From the NCBI GenBank assembly GCA_900752065.1, contig CAADTT010000078.1, positions 79,943 to 143,942 on the forward strand: a stretch of DNA of 64,000 nucleotides. The letters run 5' to 3'. Below, one piece after another: positions 15,519-23,126 of the stretch (position 1 is its first letter; each line of letters opens with the position of its first letter). Under the pieces are notes generated by a model. The model ran no database searches and was not told the DNA's origin. It saw only the letters and a program-made list of their open reading frames with translations. Origin of the DNA: Lachnospiraceae bacterium (GTDB lineage: Bacteria > Bacillota > Clostridia > Lachnospirales > Lachnospiraceae). The position numbers were made by a program, and so were the translations under genes.

Positions 15519-17313
15519 CCAGCTTCAGAACGCTCATGAACGCCTTCTGCGGAATCTCTACATTTCCCACCTGGCGCATGCGCTTCTTTCCTTCTTTCTG
15601 CTTCTCCAGAAGCTTTTTCTTACGTGTGATATCGCCGCCGTAGCACTTCGCCAGCACATCCTTTCTCATCGCCTTCACAGTCTCCCTGGCAATGATCTTG
15701 CTTCCGATGGCTGCCTGAATGGGAATCTCAAAAAGCTGCCTCGGGATCTCCTCCTTGAGCTTTTCGCACATCTTTCTGCCTCTCTCATACGCTGTGCCCG
15801 CATGGACAATAAAGGACAGGGCGTCCACTTCTTCCCGGTTCACCAGAATATCCAGCTTCACAAGCTCCGAACGGCTGTAGCCCTTCATCTCATAATCGAA
15901 GGAAGCGTATCCCCTGGAACGGGATTTCAAAGCGTCAAAAAAGTCATAAATGATCTCATTTAATGGCAGGGCATACTTCAGCAGTGCTCTCGTCTCCTCC
16001 ATATATTCCATGCCGAGGTACACGCCCCGGCGCTCCTCGCAGAGCTGCATAATCGAACCGATAAATTCGGTTGTCACCATGATTTCCGCACTGACGATCG
16101 GCTCCTCCATATACTCGATCTCCGACGGATCGGGCAGGTTAGAGGGATTGGTCAGTTCAACGACCTCTCCATTTGTCTTATATACCTTATAAATTACACC
16201 CGGCGCTGTCGTCACCAGATCCAGATTATACTCTCTCTCCAGACGCTCCTGAATAATCTCCAGATGAAGCAGCCCTAAAAATCCGCATCGGAATCCAAAT
16301 CCCAGAGCAATGGATGTCTCCGGCTCAAACTGCAGCGCCGCATCATTGAGCTGCAGCTTCTCCAGTGCGTCCCTCAGATCAGGATATTTCGCCCCATCTG
16401 CGGGGTACATCCCGCAGAACACCATAGAATTTACTTTCTTATATCCCGGAAGCGGCTCGGCACAAGGCTTCTCAGCGTTTGTGATCGTATCGCCCACACG
16501 GGTATCCTTTACATTTTTCAGGCTGGCCGTGATATAGCCTACCATCCCGGCGCTCAGTTCCTCGCAGGCGATAAACTGTCCGGCGCCGAAATAGCCGACC
16601 TCCACCACCTCTGCCGTAGCACCTGTCGCCATCATAAGGATCGGTGTTCCCTTACGCACGGTTCCCTCCTTGATCCGGCAGAATACGATAACACCTCGAT
16701 AAGAATCATACAAAGAGTCAAAGATCAGCGCCTGAAGAGGAGCCTTCGGGTCCCCCACGGGAGCCGGGATCTTCTCTACGATCTGCTCCAACACCTGCTC
16801 CACATTCAGCCCTGTTTTGGCAGAGATCAGGGGAGCATCCTGCGCTTCGATCCCGATGATATCCTCGATTTCATTGATGACCCTCTCCGGATCTGCGCTG
16901 GGAAGGTCGATCTTATTGATCACGGGCATGACGTCCAGATCGTGATCCAACGCCAGATACACATTTGCCAGCGTCTGCGCCTCGATCCCCTGGGCGGCAT
17001 CCACCACCAGAATGGCTCCGTCGCAGGCGGCAAGGCTTCTGGAAACCTCATAGTTAAAGTCCACATGTCCGGGTGTGTCGATCAAATTGAAAATATATTC
17101 TTCCCCGTTTTTTGCTTTATAAACGATACGGACGGTCTGTGCCTTGATGGTGATGCCCCTCTCCCGCTCCAGTTCCATATTGTCGAGCACCTGCGCCTGC
17201 ATCTCCCGGCTGGTGAGCAGTCCGGTCATCTCAATGATCCGGTCTGCCAATGTAGATTTTCCATGATCTATATGTGCAATAATGCAAAAATTCCTGATTT
17301 TACTCTGATCCAC
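15508..17313 (-). CDS. lepA: elongation factor 4 (LepA)
   Basis: Ribosome-associated GTPase (601 residues) linked to translation quality and 30S biogenesis. GTPase motifs AHIDHGKSTLADR, IDTPGHVDF and NKIDLPSADP are present. The EF-2-like middle domains and the LepA-specific C-terminal domain (about 490-600) follow. I start at GTG 17313, seven bases after AGGAGG. The open frame extends 29 codons into an arginine-rich, hairpin-bearing leader that lacks a convincing start. Confidence 0.95.
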   Translation of the reverse strand: MDQSKIRNFCIIAHIDHGKSTLADRIIEMTGLLTSREMQAQVLDNMELERERGITIKAQTVRIVYKAKNGEEYIFNLIDTPGHVDFNYEVSRSLAACDGAILVVDAAQGIEAQTLANVYLALDHDLDVMPVINKIDLPSADPERVINEIEDIIGIEAQDAPLISAKTGLNVEQVLEQIVEKIPAPVGDPKAPLQALIFDSLYDSYRGVIVFCRIKEGTVRKGTPILMMATGATAEVVEVGYFGAGQFIACEELSAGMVGYITASLKNVKDTRVGDTITNAEKPCAEPLPGYKKVNSMVFCGMYPADGAKYPDLRDALEKLQLNDAALQFEPETSIALGFGFRCGFLGLLHLEIIQERLEREYNLDLVTTAPGVIYKVYKTNGEVVELTNPSNLPDPSEIEYMEEPIVSAEIMVTTEFIGSIMQLCEERRGVYLGMEYMEETRALLKYALPLNEIIYDFFDALKSRSRGYASFDYEMKGYSRSELVKLDILVNREEVDALSFIVHAGTAYERGRKMCEKLKEEIPRQLFEIPIQAAIGSKIIARETVKAMRKDVLAKCYGGDITRKKKLLEKQKEGKKRMRQVGNVEIPQKAFMSVLKLDDR

Positions 17314-17379
17314 TGTCGTTCCTCCTCTTTCTCCTGGCCGTATACGCCGCAGACCGCCCTTTTGGAAGGCTCCTTCTGC

Positions 17380-17443
17380 GTCCGCGCGGACACACGGCAA
17401 CGGAAATACAGGGGCAGGCTCCCTCGGGCAGTCTGTCCCTGTA
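17380..17443. other. inverted repeats between spoIIP and lepA
   Basis: GTCCGCGCGGAC (17380-17391) is a perfect 12-nt palindrome. TACAGGGGCAG (17407-17417) pairs with CTGTCCCTGTA (17433-17443). Neither has a T run. They may form a leader structure or a weak terminator for spoIIP. A 62-codon Arg-rich reading frame across this region is not supported. Confidence 0.45.
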
Positions 17444-17477
17444 CTCCCGCATAGCTGTCCTCAGTGTATCACACCTT

Positions 17478-18899
17478 TTACTTTCCACGCAATACCTGAT
17501 TCAGAATATCCGCCAGCAGTTCCATGGAATTCAGCTCCTCCTGCACGGTATTGAGCTGCGTACCCGATTCGATCAGAAGCGACTTGGGCCTCATGTGGAG
17601 ATTGTAACGCAGGCTGCTGAGATAAATGTTTCTCGTCCACCCCGGATAATATTCGTTTGCTTTTAGCTGAAGCTGAAAGGAGAACGCCAGGTTGTCCTCG
17701 ATGTAAGGGTTCGGCAGATAATCGATCTCTCCGCTTTCCGCCGACCGGCTCAGGCCATTATAAAACATGATCTGGGCTGTCGGCTTTCCGTCAATATCCG
17801 TCACAAATTTATACCCGTCCACGCCGTCTCTGTGCAGGTCGATCACCACCTCGATGGAAGGATTTTCATCCAGGATCTGCTGAATATCAGGCGCCGCCAG
17901 CGTGTATGCTTTGTTTCTGTCCAGAACGCCGTCAACCAGATCATAGACCTCCGTGTGATGGATCACATGATAACCGTATGTATCCTCCAAAAGCTCCGTC
18001 AGATAATTTCCCACGCCTACGATCGTATCATTTACATCTCCCTCTTTAGAGTCAATGAATGCCTCCTGGGAATGGGTGTGATAGATCAGGATTTGAGGTT
18101 TTGAGGAATCTCCGGTTAGCTTCAGGTCTTTAGACATCAGCAAATCATAGTTAATCTGGCTCTCCATTGGCGTAGTCGAAGGATCCACGGCAAAAAAATT
18201 ATTCAGGAGGTAATCATAGTCCCGCAGTTCGTTTTCGTCAAAGACGGCCAGCGGAGCTCTTCCGGGATCCTTTGCTTCCGCCTTACTTCCTGCGCCTTCC
18301 GTACTTTCCGCCTCTGCCTTATCTCCTGCGCTCTTCTCACTTTCCGCACCTGGCTTTCCTTCTGTCCACTTTTCACTTTCTGCGCCCGGCTTTTCTTCTG
18401 CCCACATCTCACTTTCTGCGCCCGGCTTTCCTTCTGCCCACTTCTCACTTTCCTCTCCTGCCTTACTTCCTGCTCCTCCTGCGTTTTCCTGATCTTTCGG
18501 TTTCTCTCCTTCTCTTTTTGCCAGATCCTCCTGACCTTCCGTCCGCTCTGCCAGTGCCTCCGTCTGGCTCTCCAGCTCCATCATAAGCTCATACTCCAGA
18601 CGGCTCTCGATATCCGGCATCCCATCTGCCTCATCCATCGCATAGGAATAGAGGGGCAGGATCTCATTGATCGCCAGGTCTGTCCATTTCTTGGGATGGT
18701 CTGTCCCCTGCCACATAAACGTGAGGGCCGGCATATGCGTTTTTACTGCCATTGCCTCCAGAGTTGTCTCTACTCTGGAGAGGAAGGGCAGCTTTTTCAG
18801 AAAATGGCTCTCCTTTGCAATCGCAAGTCCTTTGTACAGAATATAAACCCCTAATACAATAATCAGAACCCATGCTGCACCCTGCACTTTTTTCTGCAT
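17478..18899 (-). CDS. spoIIP: stage II sporulation protein P
   Basis: Peptidoglycan amidase/endopeptidase of the SpoIID-SpoIIM-SpoIIP engulfment complex. An N-terminal membrane segment (about residues 8-24) precedes a C-terminal SpoIIP domain with ILIYHTHSQEAF, VIDLHRDGVDGYK and SLLIESGTQLNT. Between them a Glu/Lys/Gly-rich linker of about 120 residues includes imperfect 12-residue repeats of the form ESEKWAEGKPGA (about 18315-18450). I start at ATG 18899 (473 residues), preceded by AGGG. It lies 148 bases after gpr, the usual gpr-spoIIP order. Confidence 0.92.
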   Translation of the reverse strand: MQKKVQGAAWVLIIVLGVYILYKGLAIAKESHFLKKLPFLSRVETTLEAMAVKTHMPALTFMWQGTDHPKKWTDLAINEILPLYSYAMDEADGMPDIESRLEYELMMELESQTEALAERTEGQEDLAKREGEKPKDQENAGGAGSKAGEESEKWAEGKPGAESEMWAEEKPGAESEKWTEGKPGAESEKSAGDKAEAESTEGAGSKAEAKDPGRAPLAVFDENELRDYDYLLNNFFAVDPSTTPMESQINYDLLMSKDLKLTGDSSKPQILIYHTHSQEAFIDSKEGDVNDTIVGVGNYLTELLEDTYGYHVIHHTEVYDLVDGVLDRNKAYTLAAPDIQQILDENPSIEVVIDLHRDGVDGYKFVTDIDGKPTAQIMFYNGLSRSAESGEIDYLPNPYIEDNLAFSFQLQLKANEYYPGWTRNIYLSSLRYNLHMRPKSLLIESGTQLNTVQEELNSMELLADILNQVLRGK

Positions 18900-18980
18900 C
18901 TGACTGCCCTGCCTCCCTGTCATATTTTTTGGCTGCGCCGAATCTCCACAAATTCCAAATGTTTTATAGGATTGTAGGAG

Positions 18981-19013
18981 CGCAAAGCGCGAAACAATCC
19001 GTTTGGCATCTTT
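18981..19013. other. hairpin between gpr and spoIIP
   Basis: GGATTGT pairs with ACAATCC around an inner GCGC/GCGC stem. No T run on the minus strand, so it may slow or attenuate transcription from gpr into spoIIP but is not a clear terminator. Confidence 0.45.
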
Positions 19014-19046
19014 TGACCTTAACATTATATGAGGCATGTCCAAAAC

Positions 19047-20000
19047 CTATGACAGACAAAGTGCGATATTGATTCCTTCTGAAATCGTATAACTGATCCT
19101 CCTGACCGTTTCATCAATATCCTTCGGCGTCACAAACATGGTATTTAAATGCGGCGAGATCAGTTCCCGGATCATCTGCTGCTTTTCACTTTTGTTCAGG
19201 GTTCCCAGCGCCCCTCCCAGATTCCGGATATGGGAATCCTGATCCATGCTCTCCACCAGACTCTCCATCGTATCATTTACAATCGTAGCTGCATCTACGA
19301 CCGTCGGCACCCCGATGGCCACCACCGGAACTCCCAGCGCTTCTTTATTGATTCCGTTCCGGTGATTTCCCACACCAGATCCCGGATTGATCCCGGTATC
19401 TGTGATCTGTATCGTCCGGTTCAGCCTTCTGGTACTTCTGGCTGCCAGAGCATCCACTGCGATCACCACATCCGGCTTTGTCTCCTCCACCACGCCCCGA
19501 ATGATCTCCAGCGTCTCCATTCCCGTCTGCGCCATGACTCCCGGCACCAGCGCACTGACCTGATGTGCCTTTCTCCTGTTCAGCGATGCCTTTCCATATT
19601 CTTTGATCATATGACGGGTGATCTCCACCTGATTCACCACATTCGGCCCCAGAGCATCCGGCGTCACCTCCCGGTTTCCCAGTCCCACGATCAGCACAGA
19701 CTGCTCACTCTCCCCCAGAAGTTCCCGCAGATGCCTTGCCAGCGCTTTTGAAACCTCTCTGTGATAATCCTCATCCGCAACAGACATATGCGGCGCCTCC
19801 AATGTAATGTAATTTCCCACCGGCTTTCCCATAGCCTTTGCCCCATTCTCCGTCTCGATCACGACTCTGGTGGTGCGAATCTCATTTTTCTTGTCTTCCT
19901 TTTCACTGATACGCACGCCCCGTATCTCTACATGATCTTCCTCAAAGCTCTCCTTCGCCTCCAGCGCAAGGTCTGTACGGATATTAAATTTCCCCAACAT
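19047..20000 (-). CDS. gpr: GPR endopeptidase (germination protease)
   Basis: Protease that degrades alpha/beta-type small acid-soluble spore proteins at germination (317 residues; peptidase family A25). The short propeptide and conserved GKFNIRTDLALEA processing region are at the N-terminus. 'VIAVDALAARSTRRLNRTIQ' and 'TDTGINPGSGVGNHR' carry family-specific acidic residues. A candidate substrate gene lies at 22003. Family 1 element copy A sits 67 bases upstream, so any gpr promoter is within that short interval or inside the element. Confidence 0.95.
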   Translation of the reverse strand: MLGKFNIRTDLALEAKESFEEDHVEIRGVRISEKEDKKNEIRTTRVVIETENGAKAMGKPVGNYITLEAPHMSVADEDYHREVSKALARHLRELLGESEQSVLIVGLGNREVTPDALGPNVVNQVEITRHMIKEYGKASLNRRKAHQVSALVPGVMAQTGMETLEIIRGVVEETKPDVVIAVDALAARSTRRLNRTIQITDTGINPGSGVGNHRNGINKEALGVPVVAIGVPTVVDAATIVNDTMESLVESMDQDSHIRNLGGALGTLNKSEKQQMIRELISPHLNTMFVTPKDIDETVRRISYTISEGINIALCLS

Positions 20001-20066
20001 TGTCTTCTCCTTTTCTCTTCATATCATCAAACCAGATTTTACACATCTGAATTGTTATTATCCTTT

Positions 20067-20261
20067 GTTACTATTCACAGCCCCTCCACACTGCATTCGC
20101 AATCCCGCACGCTGCCGCATACTTTCTCGCCCTTACGGGCTGAGACTGCTCATTTGGTGGAGGTTCCTGCTTCTCAGTCAGATTTGGAGAATTCAATCAG
20201 TCGCTTACGTGCAAGCACGACGCGCCTGATTGAATTCTCCAAATCGGCTGTGAATAGTAAC
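20067..20261. mobile_element. family 1 structured element, copy A (with 8-bp flanking duplication)
   Basis: A 195-nt element. Outer stem: GTTACTATTCACAGCC (20067-20082) with its perfect complement at 20246-20261. Second stem: CCTCCAC (20083-20089) with GTGGAGG (20157-20163). Third stem: 20 perfect pairs, 20181-20200 with 20226-20245, capped by the loop CTTACGTGCAAGCACGACG. TATCCTTT flanks the element directly on both sides (20059-20066 and 20262-20269), an apparent target duplication. Copy B at 55937 shares loops and stem ends but has different, equally self-complementary stem interiors. It lies between divergent gpr and rpsT. It encodes no protein. Confidence 0.85.
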
Positions 20262-20291
20262 TATCCTTTACATTTTTTTGCAAATTATGTA

Positions 20292-20320
20292 TTGACATCA
20301 ACCAAAGGTTGGGATAAACT
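20292..20320 (+). promoter_or_regulatory. promoter of rpsT
   Basis: TTGACA, a 17-base spacer and TAAACT, about 97 bases before the rpsT start. Confidence 0.65.
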
Positions 20321-20332
20321 ATACTAGTGTGT

Positions 20333-20366
20333 TCACACTGGAACGTCCGTGTCCGGCTCAGTGTGA
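20333..20366 (+). promoter_or_regulatory. rpsT leader hairpin
   Basis: TCACACTG (20333-20340) pairs with CAGTGTGA (20359-20366) in the untranslated leader. A possible site for autogenous control by S20 or a transcript stabiliser; not tested. Confidence 0.45.
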
Positions 20367-20416
20367 GAGATAACGGTTTAAATAATGATGATAAAAATAT
20401 TTTGGAGGTGTACAGG

Positions 20417-20680
20417 TTGGCTAATATCAAATCTGCAAAGAAAAGAATCTTAGTAAACAGAACAAAGGCTGAGCGCAACAAATCTATTAAATCCAGCGTA
20501 AAGACTGCGATCAAAAAAGTAGATGCTGCTGTTGCTGCAAAGGATAAAGAGGCGGCTGCTGCCGCTTTATTAAATGCTACTTCTGTTATTGATAAAGCTA
20601 CTTCAAAGGGTGTTTACCATAAAAACACATCTGCGAGAAAAGTAGCCCGCTTAGCAAAAGCTGTAAACGGCATCGCTTAA
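20417..20680 (+). CDS. rpsT: 30S ribosomal protein S20
   Basis: Small, lysine/alanine-rich 16S rRNA-binding protein (87 residues) beginning ANIKSAKKRILVN after a TTG start, with GGAGGTG at the right distance upstream. NTSARKVARLAKAVN near the end is typical. An ATG-started frame would add 30 residues of leader and is rejected. Two terminators follow. The rpsT-holA convergent pair is common in Clostridia. Confidence 0.96.
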   Translation: MANIKSAKKRILVNRTKAERNKSIKSSVKTAIKKVDAAVAAKDKEAAAAALLNATSVIDKATSKGVYHKNTSARKVARLAKAVNGIA

Positions 20681-20698
20681 TCAATACACATAATCAAA

Positions 20699-20729
20699 AA
20701 CACCAGGTCCCGTCAGCCTGGTGTTTCTT
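20699..20729 (+). terminator. rpsT terminator 1
   Basis: AACACCAGG pairs with CCTGGTGTT, followed by TCTT; begins 19 bases after the stop codon. Confidence 0.8.
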
Positions 20730-20734
20730 ATGTT

Positions 20735-20769
20735 TACCGTTCACTCAAAGACTGAACGGTAATTTTTTT
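20735..20769 (+). terminator. rpsT terminator 2
   Basis: TACCGTTCA pairs with TGAACGGTA, followed by a run of seven T. A strong second terminator. The arm resembles the GTAACAGTTC hairpins. Confidence 0.85.
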
Positions 20770-20780
20770 ATGTCTTAGTA

Positions 20781-20835
20781 TGCAAGAAAGGGCGCCACAC
20801 CGAAGACGTACTTTGACATCGGCGCTCTTTCTGCA
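20781..20835. repeat. GAAAG-GCGCC hairpin at the 3' end of holA
   Basis: TGCAAGAAAGGGCGCC (20781-20796) pairs imperfectly with GGCGCTCTTTCTGCA (20821-20835). A very similar sequence lies just past the pspC stop at 61775-61822, so it appears to be a repeated 3'-end hairpin. Confidence 0.55.
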
Positions 20836-20836
20836 T

Positions 20837-21814
20837 TTATGCACTGTATTTTACGATCAGAATCTCCACGCTCATCACATCATTCATACGGCCTGTTTTC
20901 ACAGCCTCTTCCGCATCCACGCAGTCTCTCACTGCCGCCTTCAGCTCCTCAATCCGGAAACTTCTCGCCTGCCTGAGATAATTCCGCACAATAAAGCTCT
21001 GCATCTTCAGTTTTTCTGCAACAGTGTTCTGGTCGAATCCCTGTGCCTGCATTTGCTTCACCTGCATCAGAAGATTAAACTGCCTGGTGATCAGGTACAG
21101 GATACGCATGGGCGGCTCTTTCAATGCCAGCAGATCGTAGTACAGATCCAATGCCTTCTTCTGCCTTTTTTCCGCAATCGCATTGATCATATCAAAAATT
21201 TTGTTTTCCGTTCTCACAGTACAGATCTGCTCTACATCCTCTGAGGTGATCACATCCCTCCCCATGGTGTAACAGAGCAGCTTTTCCAATTCCTTTTGAA
21301 TATACTCCATATCATTTCCTGTATGGGTGAGAAACAGCTCCATAGTCGCAGAGGTAATATTTTTTTTCTCTTTTCTGAGGATACTCAAAACCCAGTTCAT
21401 CAGCGTCCGTTCATCCTGACGCTTCAGTTCCACGACACGCCCGGCATTCTTGACTGCTTTATAAAGCTTTCCCCTCCTGTCCACTTCATTTTCTATAAAG
21501 ACCATACAGGTCTCCTGAGGCATCCTGGATATATACTCTGCCAGTTCCTGGGAAGCGGTTTTAAAAAAACCGCTGTTCTCAATAAGGACCAAACGCCTGT
21601 CTGCAAAAAAAGGCATCGTCTCTGCCTGGGAGATCACCTCTCTGACATCTATATTTTTCCCCTCATAGACAGACAGATTCATTGTGTCCCCTGATAGAAT
21701 TACAGCATTTTTCAATTTGTTTTTATAAAGGGTTTTTAAGTACGCCTCTTCTCCATACAAAAGATACACTTTTTTTAAATTTCCACTGCTCAAATCCTCT
21801 TTCAGGTTCTTCAT
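20837..21814 (-). CDS. holA: DNA polymerase III delta subunit
   Basis: Clamp-loader delta subunit (325 residues), which opens the beta clamp. The N-terminal AAA-like domain begins KKVYLLYGEEAYLKTLYKNK. 'LVLIENSGFFK' and 'FIENEVDRRGKLYK' follow, then the 'GNDMEYIQKELEKLLCY' lid and C-terminal helices used for clamp-loader assembly. I start at ATG 21814, after AGGAGG. An upstream ATG adds 23 residues without support. Confidence 0.92.
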   Translation of the reverse strand: MKNLKEDLSSGNLKKVYLLYGEEAYLKTLYKNKLKNAVILSGDTMNLSVYEGKNIDVREVISQAETMPFFADRRLVLIENSGFFKTASQELAEYISRMPQETCMVFIENEVDRRGKLYKAVKNAGRVVELKRQDERTLMNWVLSILRKEKKNITSATMELFLTHTGNDMEYIQKELEKLLCYTMGRDVITSEDVEQICTVRTENKIFDMINAIAEKRQKKALDLYYDLLALKEPPMRILYLITRQFNLLMQVKQMQAQGFDQNTVAEKLKMQSFIVRNYLRQARSFRIEELKAAVRDCVDAEEAVKTGRMNDVMSVEILIVKYSA

Positions 21815-21944
21815 CCTGTCCTCCTGTGCCTCTTTCCATAGTCCGGCATTTCTTATGCCCACTATTTTATCATTAAAAATCAAAATAGTAAACGCTTGTT
21901 ATCGTCCATCCCCCGGCTGAACTTTAACAAACGCTTTCCTGTTT

Positions 21945-21973
21945 TGTATAAAACTCTAGAAAACGGCTATACT
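21945..21973 (+). promoter_or_regulatory. candidate forespore (sigma-G-like) promoter
   Basis: TGTATA, 17 bases, then TATACT, 29 bases before the spore-protein start. It resembles the sigma-G pattern TGAATA / CATACTA only partly; the spore gene behind it supports the reading. Confidence 0.45.
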
Positions 21974-22002
21974 CCCAGAAAAGAAACAGAAGGGAGCATT
22001 TT

Positions 22003-22203
22003 ATGCCTAAAAAAGAAAAGAAAATAGACCTGAATAACCTCACTCCAGAAGAAGAATTGAAATATGAGATCGCAGAAGAGCTGGGACTGCTTGACCAGGT
22101 ATTGGAAAACGGATGGAAGTCTCTCTCAGCAAAGGAAACAGGACGTATCGGCGGAATGATGACCAAACGCAAAAAACAGATGAAAGCAGAAGCGCTGGAG
22201 TAA
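22003..22203 (+). CDS. small acid-soluble spore protein, alpha/beta-type (divergent)
   Basis: A 66-residue, Lys/Glu-rich protein with the alpha/beta-SASP signatures LKYEIAEELGLL, which contains the GPR cleavage region around EIA-E, and GRIGGMMTKRKKQM, the DNA-binding GG-x-x-TKR block. Classical members read 'NGSVGGEITKRLV'; here the linker is different (LENGWKSLSAKE), closer to minor SspF-like proteins. It would coat forespore DNA and be degraded by GPR, encoded at 19047. Convergent with the DeoR gene, 10 bases apart. Confidence 0.85.
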   Translation: MPKKEKKIDLNNLTPEEELKYEIAEELGLLDQVLENGWKSLSAKETGRIGGMMTKRKKQMKAEALE

Positions 22204-22213
22204 ACCGCGGGAA

Positions 22214-22966
22214 TCAATTTATTGTCTTACAAACGACAATCTTTGCCGTATCCTCATACTCCTCCTGTCCGCAGTCCGTCAGAATCCTGCCTCCCGCCAG
22301 CGGCGCAAATGTCACAGAACTTACCACATTAAATTTCGTGTGGTCACAGAGTACGAAAGCATCTTTACACTGTCCCATAGCCGTCCGTTTTACCAGCGCC
22401 TCGTTGACATCCGGGGTCGTAAACCCGGCATCCTTGCTCACGCCGTTAGTGCCGAAGAATCCCCTGGTAAAGTGATAATCCTTCAGCATTAATGCGGCTG
22501 TTGCCCCCACCACCGCCTCTGTCGATGCCTTCAGCGTTCCGCCGATCAGCAGTACATGGATTCCCTTTGCCGCGAGACGCTGGGCATGGGCCACCGCATT
22601 TGTCACAAAAGTCGCCTTTGTCTCTTCCAGAAAGTCCAGCATATAACCCGTCGTTGTCCCGGCATCCAGATATACAAAATCATCCTTTCGGATCATGGCA
22701 GCCGCATATCTTGCAATCTGCCGCTTCTCCGTCTTATTCACCTCTGTCTTCTGCGCCACCGTAGCTTCCTGAGACAAATATCTGTTTTCCAGCGCTACCG
22801 CCCCGCCAAAAACCTTTACCAGTTTCCCTGCCTTATCCAGAACCGTAATGTCTCTCCTGGCTGTGGATTCCGAGATATCCAGAATCTCTGTCAGTTCGCC
22901 CACCGTGATGCTTTTCCTCTCCTCCAGATATTTTAAGATCAATGCCTGTCTCTGTTCTGATAACAT
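22214..22966 (-). CDS. fruR: DeoR/GlpR family regulator of the fructose locus
   Basis: A 250-residue DeoR-type repressor. The N-terminal winged helix (SITVGELTEILDISESTARRD in part, residues 15-35) is followed by a sugar-phosphate-sensing domain with YLDAGTTTGYMLDFL and LIGGTLKASTEAVVG. The likely effector is fructose-1-phosphate, inferred from its place behind fruK-fruA. Unlike many fru operons, where the regulator is the first gene, here it is last and separated from fruA by a terminator, so it is probably transcribed on its own or by read-through. Confidence 0.85.
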   Translation of the reverse strand: MLSEQRQALILKYLEERKSITVGELTEILDISESTARRDITVLDKAGKLVKVFGGAVALENRYLSQEATVAQKTEVNKTEKRQIARYAAAMIRKDDFVYLDAGTTTGYMLDFLEETKATFVTNAVAHAQRLAAKGIHVLLIGGTLKASTEAVVGATAALMLKDYHFTRGFFGTNGVSKDAGFTTPDVNEALVKRTAMGQCKDAFVLCDHTKFNVVSSVTFAPLAGGRILTDCGQEEYEDTAKIVVCKTIN

Positions 22967-23066
22967 ACCATTCCTCCCGTTCGTGCTTATCTGCTCATTT
23001 TCTCCAAAAACACACCCTGAAACTCTATAAAACCGTCTTCTCCGCCGGTACTATTACAAAAATCGC

Positions 23067-23106
23067 TAAAAGGAATCCTGCCCTCCACCAGAAGGGCACG
23101 GATTCC
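23067..23106 (-). terminator. terminator after fruA
   Basis: On the minus strand GGAATCC and GCCCT pair with AGGGC and GGATTCC, followed by TTTT. It separates fruA from the DeoR regulator gene. Confidence 0.75.
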
Positions 23107-23126
23107 TCTGAATGCATTTCCATCCT

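Noticed and set aside
17300..17488. 62-codon Arg-rich reading frame between spoIIP and lepA
   Set aside because: Overlaps the lepA start and two inverted repeats, has no recognisable family or ribosome site.
20067..20261. CRISPR array or integron attC site
   Set aside because: No regularly spaced repeats; variable stems with fixed loops are the opposite of the attC pattern, and no integrase or cas genes are present.
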